NCBI GenBank assembly: GCA_034696485.1
Contig: JAQIWT010000282.1
Location: forward strand, 1 to 24,898
Length of the DNA stretch: 24,898 nucleotides
Direction of reading: 5' to 3'
Source of the DNA: Isohypsibius dastychi
Taxonomy: Eukaryota > Tardigrada > Eutardigrada > Parachela > Isohypsibiidae
The position numbers were made by a program, and so were the translations under genes. This document shows positions 11,224 to 20,506 of this stretch, piece after piece; positions within the stretch are counted from its first letter, which is position 1, and each line of letters opens with the position of its first letter. Below the pieces are notes generated by a model that did not search any database, was not told the origin of the DNA, and saw only the letters and a program-made list of their open reading frames with translations.

Positions 11224-11955
11224 ATCCTTCACCAAGTCGAAGATGTTCCATGGAGCACAAAATTCCTTTCTATTTCTTGTACTTCATTAGAATCGATGCT
11301 CTCGTGTCTTGAGTATAATCTCAGATTCCTTGCTTGCTGCTGTTTTTCCTGTAATTTGTCCTGAACGTGAGCGGTTCGCTTGATTCGGTTTTTTATAGAA
11401 AATCAGAATGTTTCTCTTTCTGTTCGGCAGCCCGTTTTTTCGAAACCGATTTTTTATGATCATTGGGAATAAATGATGGTACCGAGTTGAAAGTTGTTCG
11501 CAAAAAGCGGTGTAAGTGTTCGTGCAATATGATTGACTTCGCCGGAAACAATCTTAGGCAATAAGTCAGTCAAACAAGAGAGGTGGCAAAAACTGTGTTC
11601 TTCGCTATTTCCCAGTAACCTGCTGCCCTGCATTAGCCGAGCCTGTACAGGTAATCCTTAGCCACCGCGTTATTCCAAATGAAACATTTGGTCATCAGGC
11701 GCACCCAAGTGGCCAACGACGTTAGACCCTACGCTTCAGTTGAAAAAGGAAAACAACCCCTGTGTTGGGCTTATTTTGGTTTTGCGTTGGATCTTCGTTC
11801 TTACTTTTTCTTTACTTCTACTTCTTCAACTACCTAGCCCTGCATGAATCCTTCTCCTGTGGGCTGTATTTTGTGGGCTGTATTTTGTCGGTGATGGGTC
11901 TGGATGTTGATCTGATTTCCAAGCGATTCAAATTTGGTATTTGATATTCGGGAAA
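11224..11955. other. CAHS 3' UTR and CLPB upstream region
   Basis: 732 bases between the CAHS stop and the CLPB start codon. It holds a polyadenylation hexamer at 11468-11473, a perfect 7-bp hairpin with an AAA loop (CCAAATG/CATTTGG, 11675-11691) and a tandem 14-bp repeat of TGTGGGCTGTATTT near 11858-11888. No additional gene is supported. Confidence 0.6.
11468..11473 (+). terminator. Likely polyadenylation signal of CAHS
   Basis: Canonical AATAAA, 245 bases downstream of the CAHS stop codon and on the same strand. Confidence 0.5.
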
Positions 11956-14900
11956 ATGTTTCGAGTATTATATCCCCTGACTGTTGATTATGCCCCGTTT
12001 CGATGGATCTCGTCGAGAAAGGTGTGCTCTATCTACGCTGTCAAATTCTCCCAGGAAACTGACCGCAGTCTAGTCAAATGCGGAGAGAGAACAACACTGA
12101 TTCCTGAAAGCATCCTTCGACAAAATATTTCGAGTTTTCCCAGTCCCGCATCTGAGCAGTGGCGTTTCTCAAAGTGGAACTTGATTCAAAATTTTGATTT
12201 GCTGAGGAGAATACCATCGGATGGAGAAGGGAAGAGAGACTGGACGTGGAGATGGATTGGTTTTGGAGCGCTTATTTCCGTCGCATTTTGTCAGTCTGAT
12301 CAGTCTGGTTCGTTTCCGGTTGGACTTTGATCTCGTTGAATTCGGATGCTTTTCATTTTCGATTTTGTAGATGGAAGTTATGATGAGAGAATGTTCGAAG
12401 CGGTGCGAAGTGGAGACGAAACCTCGTTGAAATCGTCAGTTATTTCCATCAATTTTATTGACAAGCTTATTCATATTTACGATTTTTTTCAGGCTAATTA
12501 AATCCGGATGTGATGTGAATATGCGTCATCCATATGGCTGGACGCTGCTACATTTGGCGGCCATACGTGGACGAGCAGAGTAAGTGAAATAATGGAATTT
12601 GTGATTAACCGGAAGTCGTTCTTCGCAGTAGCCGCGTCAATAAAACTGCTGAGTAAATTCACGTTCTCTTTTTAATGTTTAGCATTGTCAAAGATCTGAT
12701 CGATGCTGGAGCTAATGTTGATGCGAGAGAAGAGTTTAGCAGTGTGCTTGCGATGGCAGAATCTAAAAAGACTCATTACGTTGAAGGTGACTTCTTAGAG
12801 TGAACCAACATGCTCGGTTTGGTAAAGATGTTTTCATGTTTTCAGTTTTGTTGGCACGAGAAGAGGAGTTTAGTTCGAGGTTGAATACGAGGACATCATT
12901 TAAGGGATGCACAGCTCTTCATTATGCCGTTTTGGCAAATGACTTCCAGACGATTAAAGTATATTTCGCCATCTATCTGATGAAATCGACGCTTCTTTCA
13001 CGTTGTATTCGTTCCAGGTTTTATTGGAAGCTGGCGCAAATCCCTTTGCAGAAACAGAACGGGGTCATAAGCCGCATGATTATGCCAAAGAACAGCGCGT
13101 CATAGATCTTTTAAAGCAATATGATGAAAAGGTCAGTTTGGTTTTTGCAGCCGAAAGTTGAATGCTTAAATTTGGATATCTTGTTTCCCGTTTTTTTTCC
13201 ACAGAATGGGATGTTGCTAGAATGATGGTTTTGAAGTAGTTCTATTGTAGGCTAAAACACGGTTGGAGAAAGCGAAAGCGGAAGAAAGACGGCGCTTCCC
13301 TTTGGAGCAGAGATTGAAGCAGCATTTAGTTGGACAAGATGTCGCCATCTCACTCGTTGCTGCAAGTAAGTCAGAATAGAAATATTGGTTGTTTCACAGG
13401 GTCGGTCTGCTTGTTGATGTTAACTTCCGGTTGAATTTGAAAGAAGAATCCGCGCGGTTCATTTTGTATTGACATGTTCCTGAATTTTTTCCTTTTCTCC
13501 GGAATGTTTTTGGTAAACTTCCATCGGAAACCCTAGCTGATTTAGTCATGCATTTTCTTTTCAATTTCTGTTGTTTTAAGGTTTGGGTAGTTTTACAATA
13601 TGAATATGTTGTTGCTTTGCAGCAATCCGGCGGAAGGAGAATGGATGGTATGATGAAGATCGTCCATTGGTCTTTTTATTTCTCGGCTCATCTGGAATTG
13701 GAAAGACTGAATTAGCCAAACAAGTTGCCAAATATCTTCATAAAGATCCCAAAAAAGCATTCATACGCTTGGATATGTCAGAATATCAAGAAAAACATGA
13801 GGTTTGTTCTAATTTGTAGTGATCGAAAATGTAAAAGAAATTTTCAAAAGATTTCTCAGGACTATCTATTTGTTTAATCCGAACATGAGAATGAATCAGG
13901 GAGTATTTCCCGTGGTCTTGTTTTTAGAAGCCGTTGGAGACCTGATTTATCTGAACTGCGGAACCATTTAAATTTTGTTGACACGGATTTTCATGTATGC
14001 TGCTGGAACTTTTCTACTTCTCTCAACTCAACATCGAAATTTTCTCCTCAGTTTGACAGTTACTTTCTTTTTTTTTTGGTTCCGTTTTATATAACTGAAA
14101 TTTTCTGTCTTATTTCAGGTGGCCAAACTGATTGGATCGCCTCCTGGTTATGTCGGTAAGGCCATCTTTAAAAAATTGGCGATGAGCTGTGCAAAATTGA
14201 CAGCCGACGGAATGGGAAATAATCGAAATAGAGTTTATTGGTGGTTTGCATTGAAAAATGACTACATTGGCTTCTTGTTTATGTGTCGTAATTTCACTTA
14301 ATTTTCGGCATTATCCAGCATTGTTTTTTTCATTTCAGGACATGAGCAAGGCGGTCAGCTGACATCGAAATTACGTGATTGCCCGAATGCCGTGGTTTTA
14401 TTCGATGAAGTGGATAAAGCTCATGCAGACGTTCTCACAGTTATGCTCCAATTATTCGACGAGGTAACATCTGCATCCATTATTTCGCTTCAGGGAATTA
14501 AACAACTTTTTGCAGGGTCGCTTGACAGATGGGAAAGGAAAGACAATCGACTGCAAAGATGCCATTTTTATCATGGTGATTATTTATCCATTTTTGCCCC
14601 TGTCGAGTTTTTGAGTTATTTCAACAGATATCGTACAGAAGTTGGCTGAGATAGTTTTTTTCTGATCTGAATATTTTATTCTATTTGTCAGACTTCGAAT
14701 TTGGCGAGCGAGGAGATTGCGGATCATGCGGTGGAATTACGGGAGAAAGCCGCTCAAGCTCTGACTTTAGAAGGAGATAAAAGTGGTCAGTTTATATCAC
14801 TTCATCTCTAAAGACGGTTGATGCCTTATGATATTATTTATTTCAGATGATAAAGTCGATTCGGATATCGTGGAAATCTCTAAGCAGTTCAAGCATGATG

Positions 14901-15877
14901 TCGTTGAGCCTATTCTCAAGGTATATTCATTTTCATGTCTTTTGCCCGTCCGAACGAACATTTTATGACTTGGAATCATATTGGTTTTTGAAGAGCGACT
15001 TTTCATTTGTTTTCGTCAAGTTTTGGATTTTATTCTTGGATTATCAGAATTGAATCTGGTAGTTTTTTTACGTATCGCTTCCAGTTTTCGTTTCGAGTTC
15101 TGGTAAAATATTCAGATTGTTGTTAGCTATCTTTATAATGTCGGGCGATTCTTTTGCGACCATTTGAATAAATTTTTAGTGACGTTTTAATATGTTACAG
15201 GCTCACTTCCGGCGAGATGAGTTTTTGGGACGAATCACGGAGATTGTCTACTTTCTTCCCTTCTCACCTCGCGAATTGGCACATCTGGTTATGAAAGAAC
15301 TCAATATTTGGCAAAATCGGGTAAGATGATTTGAGTAAGATATTTTGTTGAAATTTAGAGTTCGAATTGACATTTATTATTTTTCTACTTTTCCGGGCTG
15401 ATGTTTTACATGGGGACCAGAATGTTGGAAGATTTTCAAGGTTTTTAGATTTTTACGGTTTTTTCCTTTTATTGTCCAGGCGAAAAAGCATCACAAAGTC
15501 GACATGTCGTGGGATGCGGGTGTCGTTGACGCATTAGCTGACGCATATAATATTCGTTATGGAGCTCGAAGTATAAAACATGAGGTATGTCGACATTTAT
15601 CCCAAAATCAAAACTGACAATAATCTCTTTGATTCAACAGGTTGAACGTCGAATTGTCAACGAATTGGCCGCTGCACATGAACAAGGTCTTCTTGAGCCC
15701 GGCTCACAAGTTCGACTAACAGTTGTTGATGGAAAACGAATGAGAAAGGACACTGCGGGCAAGATACATATTCTCGTCAAAAAATCTGGAGAGAAGGACT
15801 TTTCCGATGTCAGCCCGAAAATTCAACTTGCGCGATTTGGACTTTTGATTGACGGACAAAATCTGGCGGCTCCGTAG
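11956..15877 (+). CDS. CLPB: Mitochondrial ankyrin-repeat AAA+ disaggregase CLPB/Skd3
   Basis: Sixteen exons: 11956-12307, 12371-12434, 12493-12579, 12683-12786, 12846-12958, 13018-13131, 13251-13365, 13623-13801, 14119-14155, 14339-14463, 14516-14575, 14692-14785, 14847-14920, 15201-15320, 15480-15584 and 15641-15877. All junctions keep phase and give 659 residues (human CLPB has about 700). The basic, non-acidic N terminus (MFRVLYPL...) suits mitochondrial import. Three ankyrin repeats span about 125-270 ([18 protein letters not shown]). The single ClpB-type ATPase shows Walker A GSSGIGKT at 338-345, pore loop GYVG with Y387, Walker B VVLFDE at 407-412, sensor-1 N453, arginine finger R517 and sensor-2 GAR at 574-576, then the ClpB C-terminal subdomain. 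It would unfold aggregated proteins in the intermembrane space using ATP. The exon 1 donor (GTTCGT) is weak, so its end is less certain. Confidence 0.93.
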
Positions 15878-15972
15878 TCAACTTCTCCGCTTTCTGCACA
15901 CATTTTTGTTTATAGTCGAAATTTCTTCCATGAGTTGTTCCGGTTTTATCCTATTTTTTCTCAAGCTCGGTT

Positions 15973-16287
15973 TTACGGTGTTGGCGGTTTGGTTTTGAGG
16001 ATTCCTTTTTCATATAATTGTTGAATTCGATGGAGAATTTGTTGACTTTTTCGAAGTTCTGCGTCGTCGTCGTCATCTTGATCAGGTTTACTGTCAGAGT
16101 TCTCTATGGGTTCATGGAAGTGGCTTCGAGGTGTTATTTGAGGTGTTCGATCGTGATTTGGTAAAGCAGAGTCACCATGACCTTTGGTGATGTCGTGAAT
16201 GGGGATTTCGTCGTTGATGGGCTTCTCATCGATGAATTTCAGCTTATCAAGGAGTTCTTCGTGATTAAATGATGCAGCCGACTCCAT
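15973..16287 (-). CDS. Small acidic hydrophilic protein, unknown function
   Basis: A single-exon ORF of 104 residues, ATG at 16287 and TAA at 15973. It ends tail to tail with CLPB, 95 bases from its stop. The protein is polar and acidic (a DQDDDDDAELRK run near residues 68-80), has no signal peptide or membrane segment, and ends in a predicted amphipathic helix (AELRKSQQILHRIQQLYEKG). A second copy at 19173-19480 conserves the middle and C-terminal reading frame (ITPRSHFHEP, DDDEDAELRKTQQILHRIQQ), mostly with conservative changes, which argues that it is or was a real coding sequence. I recognise no family. It could be an intrinsically disordered binding protein. Confidence 0.6.
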   Translation of the reverse strand: MESAASFNHEELLDKLKFIDEKPINDEIPIHDITKGHGDSALPNHDRTPQITPRSHFHEPIENSDSKPDQDDDDDAELRKSQQILHRIQQLYEKGILKTKPPTP

Positions 16288-17317
16288 TTTGACGAAGTGT
16301 TTCTTGTCTTTCGACGTGAGGTGCAAACGTCCTCGGCGCTTTCGATGAGAGTAACCAGGGAAACTACCAAAAAACTTGCGATAGACTCTCGCGGCACCAC
16401 GCAGGCCACGAACGGGTGGAGATCCGATACTTCATAAATCACTCACTGCTCGTGTAGTTCAACCTGTTCCGCCAGAAAATGCGCTTATGACAAAAAGATT
16501 TCAGTTATGAGCATATCTCTGTTCGTGATCTCGTAGGCTAATCTTTCCCTGCATTCGTCGTGGGTTCAACAGATACGAATGCTCACAGTTTCTCCGAGCA
16601 CGTGGGCTTGCAGCAGTCTGAATGCTTATGGTGGCTGCTGCTACTTAGACATGGCCATGGCCATGCTGCGGGTTGCGACAGAAGAGCTTGTGATTAAGCA
16701 CGAAAATACAACAGAGGATGGGTGGGAATTGTGGGTGTCGTGTTTTAGGACGTTTTCATATGATTGTAGAATGTACAGAACTGGTATTATTCGATTCGAG
16801 AGGAATTACATGGCATTCATTCCGTACAGTTTCAGTTCGACCATTAGGGCCTGTTTGTGTGACCTTTCCCACATAGTTCAGCTTCGATCCCGCATTGTTG
16901 CATTTCTCACGATCACAATGGATCGACCCATGCGTATACGTAGAGCCAGCTAAGGCAATGGGATAGGTGAGGGAACAACTGGCAGCTAATTATCAGCTGG
17001 TTCAACCTGTACAGTTCGGCTCGTTTTGTCTTTTAATTTTCATAATACACAAGTTGTCTTGAGCAACAGATTTCATAGTTTAAAAACGCGATTGAGGGTT
17101 ACAGGCTTCAGTTTTTGTGTTGGTATATCTGTACAGCAAAAACATCATGGCCGCCCATTGCAAAAAGCGAATTCTTAGTTCTACAGTACTGAATAAATGT
17201 ACTAGCTGTGGCATCAACGAAATCTTGAGAAAACTGCACAAAAGTAATGGACAATGGTCAGGAAGGCTACAAAGCAACAACAGTGCATCTGGCGAAGTAA
17301 ATGAATATATTTCCCCT
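16288..17317. other. Intergenic part of duplication unit 1
   Basis: About 1 kb that aligns with 19481-20506 over most of its length but without a shared reading frame. It should hold the promoter of the 104-residue ORF and the 3' UTR of the ninjurin gene. A short ATGGCC tandem (near 16651-16665) is present here but not in unit 2. A 124-codon plus-strand frame at 16579-16953 is not conserved in unit 2 and was not accepted. Confidence 0.5.
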
Positions 17318-17500
17318 TTATGAAAGGCCACACATGTAGTCCCAGTTGACTTTATCCATGCCGGGAAAGAGCTTCACAGCATCGCTCAGCTTAACTGGTC
17401 CATGTAAGAGATGACACGTTCCTTTTTCCCAATTGAAATGGCTGCATGGTTTATTCCCGTTCTCCTTAAAACACACACCACCACAAAGTTCTGATGATGT
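17318..17500 (-). pseudogene. Relic of a PAN/Apple-like domain (cut off from ninjurin copy 1)
   Basis: A 60-codon open stretch ending in TAA at 17318 matches the C terminus of the intact copy at 20507 onward: ELCGGVC versus ALCYNEC, PCSHFNW versus PCTHYNW, TCHLLHGPV versus TCYLLHGAV, DYMCG in both. It is out of frame with the upstream ninjurin ORF, preceded by a TAA at 17501-17503, and separated from it by an in-frame TAG at 17535-17537. A short deletion relative to copy 2 (around the VIVSQA codons) accounts for the frame change. No splice pair that restores the frame was found. Confidence 0.7.
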
Positions 17501-17534
17501 TTAGACACTCTTTAAATAGTTGGTGCTCGGGAAT

Positions 17535-18152
17535 CTACACGATGCTGCATATTTCGATGTGCTTTGTTTGTGGAACTGATCTCCAATCAATCCAATCCAC
17601 GTTTTGAATTGGGTTTGCGGTGGTTGAGTGTGTAGTTGGAAGGGTTTGGACTGTTGTAGTCGTACTGGCTATTGAATCCTCAGTTGATTCTAGGAGGACC
17701 GCAATCATACTTAGAACAACGATGTTGAGAAAAACGATGGCAAAGGTGAGGACAGAAGACACGAACTGGAGTGTCTCGGACTTTCTTCGATATCGCATTT
17801 TCTGCCACTTGCTCTCACATGGATCGTTTTGGATCTGTTGGCATCGAGCGGCAAGAAGAAGAATGAAGAAAAGACTAATCTGAGCAGCCACTGAAAAACC
17901 CAAGCAAACCAATCCGGCGACACAACATGGGTCTTTCTGTTCCTTGTTCTTCCTCAAAATATTTACCAGTGTAGTCAGCTGGCTTCCACTTGCGACGAGC
18001 ATTGCCAAGTCGAACAATCCACGAGTTGCTGGAGTCTGGGTGATATTCAAAGGCTCCTGTTCTTGATGTGATGATGAAGCAGAGATTTCGCTGATCACAT
18101 TTGGAACTGGTTCTTCGAGACCGGCACGTGGTGATCCATTTGGAAGAGGCAT
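17535..18152 (-). CDS. Ninjurin-family membrane protein, C-terminally truncated copy
   Basis: A single-exon ORF of 205 residues, ATG at 18152, TAG at 17535. Residues about 36-66 match the ninjurin amphipathic-helix region (TPATRGLFDLAMLVASGSQL; compare the family's LDIALL...ASQLK). Two membrane helices follow at about 77-102 (VAGLVCLGFSVAAQISLFF) and 129-154 (QFVSSVLTFAIVFLNIVVLS), separated by a basic loop of about 25 residues that is longer than usual. A Ser/Thr-rich tail follows. Ninjurins span the membrane twice with both termini outside, act in adhesion, and vertebrate NINJ1 oligomerises to rupture the plasma membrane in dying cells. Compared with the paralogue at 20507-21358, this copy ends just before the PAN/Apple-like domain. 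The ninjurin part is fully open, so it may still be functional. Confidence 0.7.
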   Translation of the reverse strand: MPLPNGSPRAGLEEPVPNVISEISASSSHQEQEPLNITQTPATRGLFDLAMLVASGSQLTTLVNILRKNKEQKDPCCVAGLVCLGFSVAAQISLFFILLLAARCQQIQNDPCESKWQKMRYRRKSETLQFVSSVLTFAIVFLNIVVLSMIAVLLESTEDSIASTTTTVQTLPTTHSTTANPIQNVDWIDWRSVPQTKHIEICSIV

Positions 18153-18442
18153 CTTCGGAGCAGTTATTATCAGGTCCGAAATGTTCAAATGTCTAGCAGT
18201 CCACAATTGATAAGCTTGCTCCAAAGTTTATCAATTTAAATCAGGTAATCCAATTACAAAATTCAGACTCGTGTCGTGGTGTAAAGAGACTGCTGCTAAA
18301 TGACACCTGACACGCCTTGTCTTCTATTCTGTACCCTCTTTTCGTTCTTAACCGCGATTGCGTATCCTGGTTTGGGGATTATCTGAAGATGAGACACAAA
18401 GATAGCCAGTTGTCTTTATCGTGGCTTAACATGAGCCTTGAT

Positions 18443-18896
18443 ATTTCGTAGAATGGCAACAATGCCCGATTGGTCTTGGTCTGACTGCCCTCTTCTCATT
18501 GCCGGACAGGATGTCCTTTGCATAGCCTAAAAGTCTTCTTGTGGTGTACCGTTTCGTTCTTTACTGCGAAATTTCAGAGAATATTCAGCGTCAGCCGCGA
18601 TGATCTACTGCATGATTTCTGAACCGACAATACATGTGAGTATGAGCACCTGGGTTTCGTTTGTTTAGCCGTTAAATCTCATCGCTGACATAAGCGCATG
18701 TCCAATATTAACTTTACGCTAACAAGCTGCAGTCACTTGATTTCGTCATTTCCGTGTTAAACTATAGAACTTTTGTATAACTGGTTGATTTGTTTTTTTC
18801 ACCTGAGCATAATATCACGATTTTAATAAAGAAACCATATCCGCTGTTACTAGACCTCGAGAATCCAAGAATTTTCAAATCCAAACTCGTTCTGTG
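18443..18896. other. Unduplicated spacer between the two units
   Basis: About 450 bases lying between the two duplication units, with no match to the other copy and no supported gene, RNA or repeat. Confidence 0.5.
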
Positions 18897-18909
18897 AATA
18901 ATTTTGCTT

Positions 18910-19071
18910 GATTAAACAGGTTGAACGTCGAATGCTCAAAAATGTAAGAAGACACTGCGGACAAGATAAATATTTTCGTCAAAAAAGTTGTAGATTCCGA
19001 TGTCAATCCGGAAAATTCAGTTGGTGCAATTTGGACTTTTGATTGACGGACAAGATCTGGCTGCTCCGTAA
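18910..19071 (+). pseudogene. Truncated CLPB exon 16 pseudogene
   Basis: The acceptor and first codons of CLPB exon 16 are preserved (AAACAG then GTTGAACGTCGAAT at 18920 onward). Roughly 80-90 bases are then missing compared with 15641-15877, and the copy resumes at ACACTGCGG-ACAAGATA and runs to the stop (TTTGGACTTTTGATTGACGG, then GCTCCGTAA ending at 19071). No upstream CLPB exons are present, so this fragment cannot encode a disaggregase. It is a by-product of the segmental duplication. Confidence 0.85.
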
Positions 19072-19172
19072 TCAACTTCTCAGCTTTTTGTACATATTTT
19101 TGTTCATAGTCGCATTTTCTTTCATGAGTCCTTCCGGTTTTATCCTGATTTTTCTCAAGCTGGGTCTTCTGG

Positions 19173-19480
19173 TTACGGTGGTTTGGTTTTGAGGATTCTT
19201 TTTTGATACAACTGCTGAATTCGATGGAGAATTTGTTGAGTTTTCCGAAGTTCTGCGTCCTCGTCGTCATCTTTATCTGGTTTACCGTCAGAGCTTTCTA
19301 TGGGTTCATGGAAGTGGCTTCGAGGTGTTATTTGAGGTGGTTGATCGTGATCTGGTACGGCAGAATCACCATGACCTTCAGTGCTGTGGTGAATGAGCAT
19401 TTTGTCCTCGATTGGCTTCTCAGCGATGAATTAAGCTTTGCAAGAAGATGATCATGATCAAGTGATGCAACAGACTCCAT
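19173..19480 (-). pseudogene. Frameshifted second copy of the small acidic ORF
   Basis: Paralogue of 15973-16287. The ATG at 19480 (MESVASLDHDHLL) aligns with MESAASFNHEELL, but one base is missing after the lysine-leucine codons (AAGCTTAA-TTCATC against AAGCTGAAATTCATC), which throws the rest out of frame. The downstream frame (19400-19173) remains open for 75 residues with its own ATG and keeps the acidic and helical C-terminal part, so translation of a shorter protein cannot be excluded. Confidence 0.7.
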
Positions 19481-20506
19481 TTTAACGTATTGTTATCGTT
19501 TTACCGAGTTGAATAACAGACGCGCTCTGCGTTATTGGTGAGAGTAACCACAGTAAGTCAGTAACTAGCATCAACTTGCACGGATCACGAGCGGGTGGGG
19601 ATCTGGTTGAGAATACCGATATGAGTCTTCATCAGTAACCGTTGGTATAGTACAGTTAAGCCTGTTCCGTGCCAGCAGATGCTGTGAAGACAAATAGAAT
19701 TCGGCTCTTGCAGTTTATATCAGCATTTCTCTGTCCGAGATTTCATATGCTAATCTATTCATGGATCCGTCGTGGGTACGACAGAATATGTATGATCGCA
19801 GTTTATCCGAGCACACGAGTGGATAGGCTCGCAGCAATCTGAATGCTCTCGGTCGGCGATAGTCATGGTCCAGGTTGCGATGGAAGAGCTTGGGATAAAG
19901 CTGGAAGATACAGTAGCTAGAGAAAATGGAAAAGAGAGCTGGGTGGGTGTGAATCGTGGGTGTCCAGTTTTAATACGATTGTGAAATTTGCGAAAGTGGT
20001 ATTAAGAGATACACAGTAACCCGTCTAGTTGCAGTTCGACCAATAAGGCTTGTTTGTGTGACCTTTGTCGCACAGTTCAGTTTCGATACCGCGTTGTTGC
20101 ATTTTACGCGATGGATCGAACCAATCCGTGTATAGCCAGCTGAGAAAATGGGAGTCGGGAGAAAACAATGGGCTGCCAATGGTCTGCTAGTACGATCTGT
20201 ATCTATGCCAAGATCTGGTTTAACCATAACCCAAAAGTGGTCCTTAAGCAACAAACAGGGTTTTTTGCTGTTGCATACGTGATTGAGGGTAACATATCTT
20301 GATGTCTGTGATGGTGTTTCTATACAGTAAAAACATCGTGGCGACCGAGAAGCAAAACTGATTTTTCAGTTTTACTGCATACGAACAGTGTTTGTTAGCT
20401 GAGGCATCAGAAAGGAACTGAGAAAACTGTACACAGGTAATGATCAGGAAAGCGACAACAGCCAAGAACAGTGCATCTTACGACGGAAATGAACTTGTTT
20501 TACTTT
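19481..20506. other. Intergenic part of duplication unit 2
   Basis: Aligns with 16288-17317 of unit 1 with many substitutions and small indels. No independent gene is supported. It includes the 3' flank of the ninjurin-PAN gene; no canonical AATAAA was seen on the minus strand close to the stop. Confidence 0.5.

Larger units (their letters stand above)
15618..18442. repeat. Tandem segmental duplication, unit 1
   Basis: This stretch is colinear with 18897-21632 at an offset of about 3.2 kb. It covers the end of CLPB intron 15, CLPB exon 16, the 104-residue minus-strand ORF, its upstream region, the truncated ninjurin gene and about 290 bases beyond its start codon. Matches are visible throughout, including non-coding parts (for example the GATTGAGGGT and GAGAAAACTG words near 17090 and 17228). 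Both copies are clearly diverged, so the event is not very recent. Boundaries are approximate. Confidence 0.85.

Noticed and set aside
13190-13250. Strong-looking acceptor TTTTTTTTCCACAG at about 13202 upstream of CLPB exon 7
   Set aside because: Starting the exon there in the required phase reads into TGA within seven codons; the acceptor at 13249-13250 keeps the frame.
16288-16437. Possible N-terminal extension of the 104-residue ORF (basic frame upstream of the ATG)
   Set aside because: It begins without a start codon or a convincing acceptor, and the corresponding stretch of unit 2 does not keep the frame.
16579-16953. 124-codon plus-strand open frame in duplication unit 1
   Set aside because: The frame is not preserved in the aligned region of unit 2 and has no recognisable domain; treated as chance.
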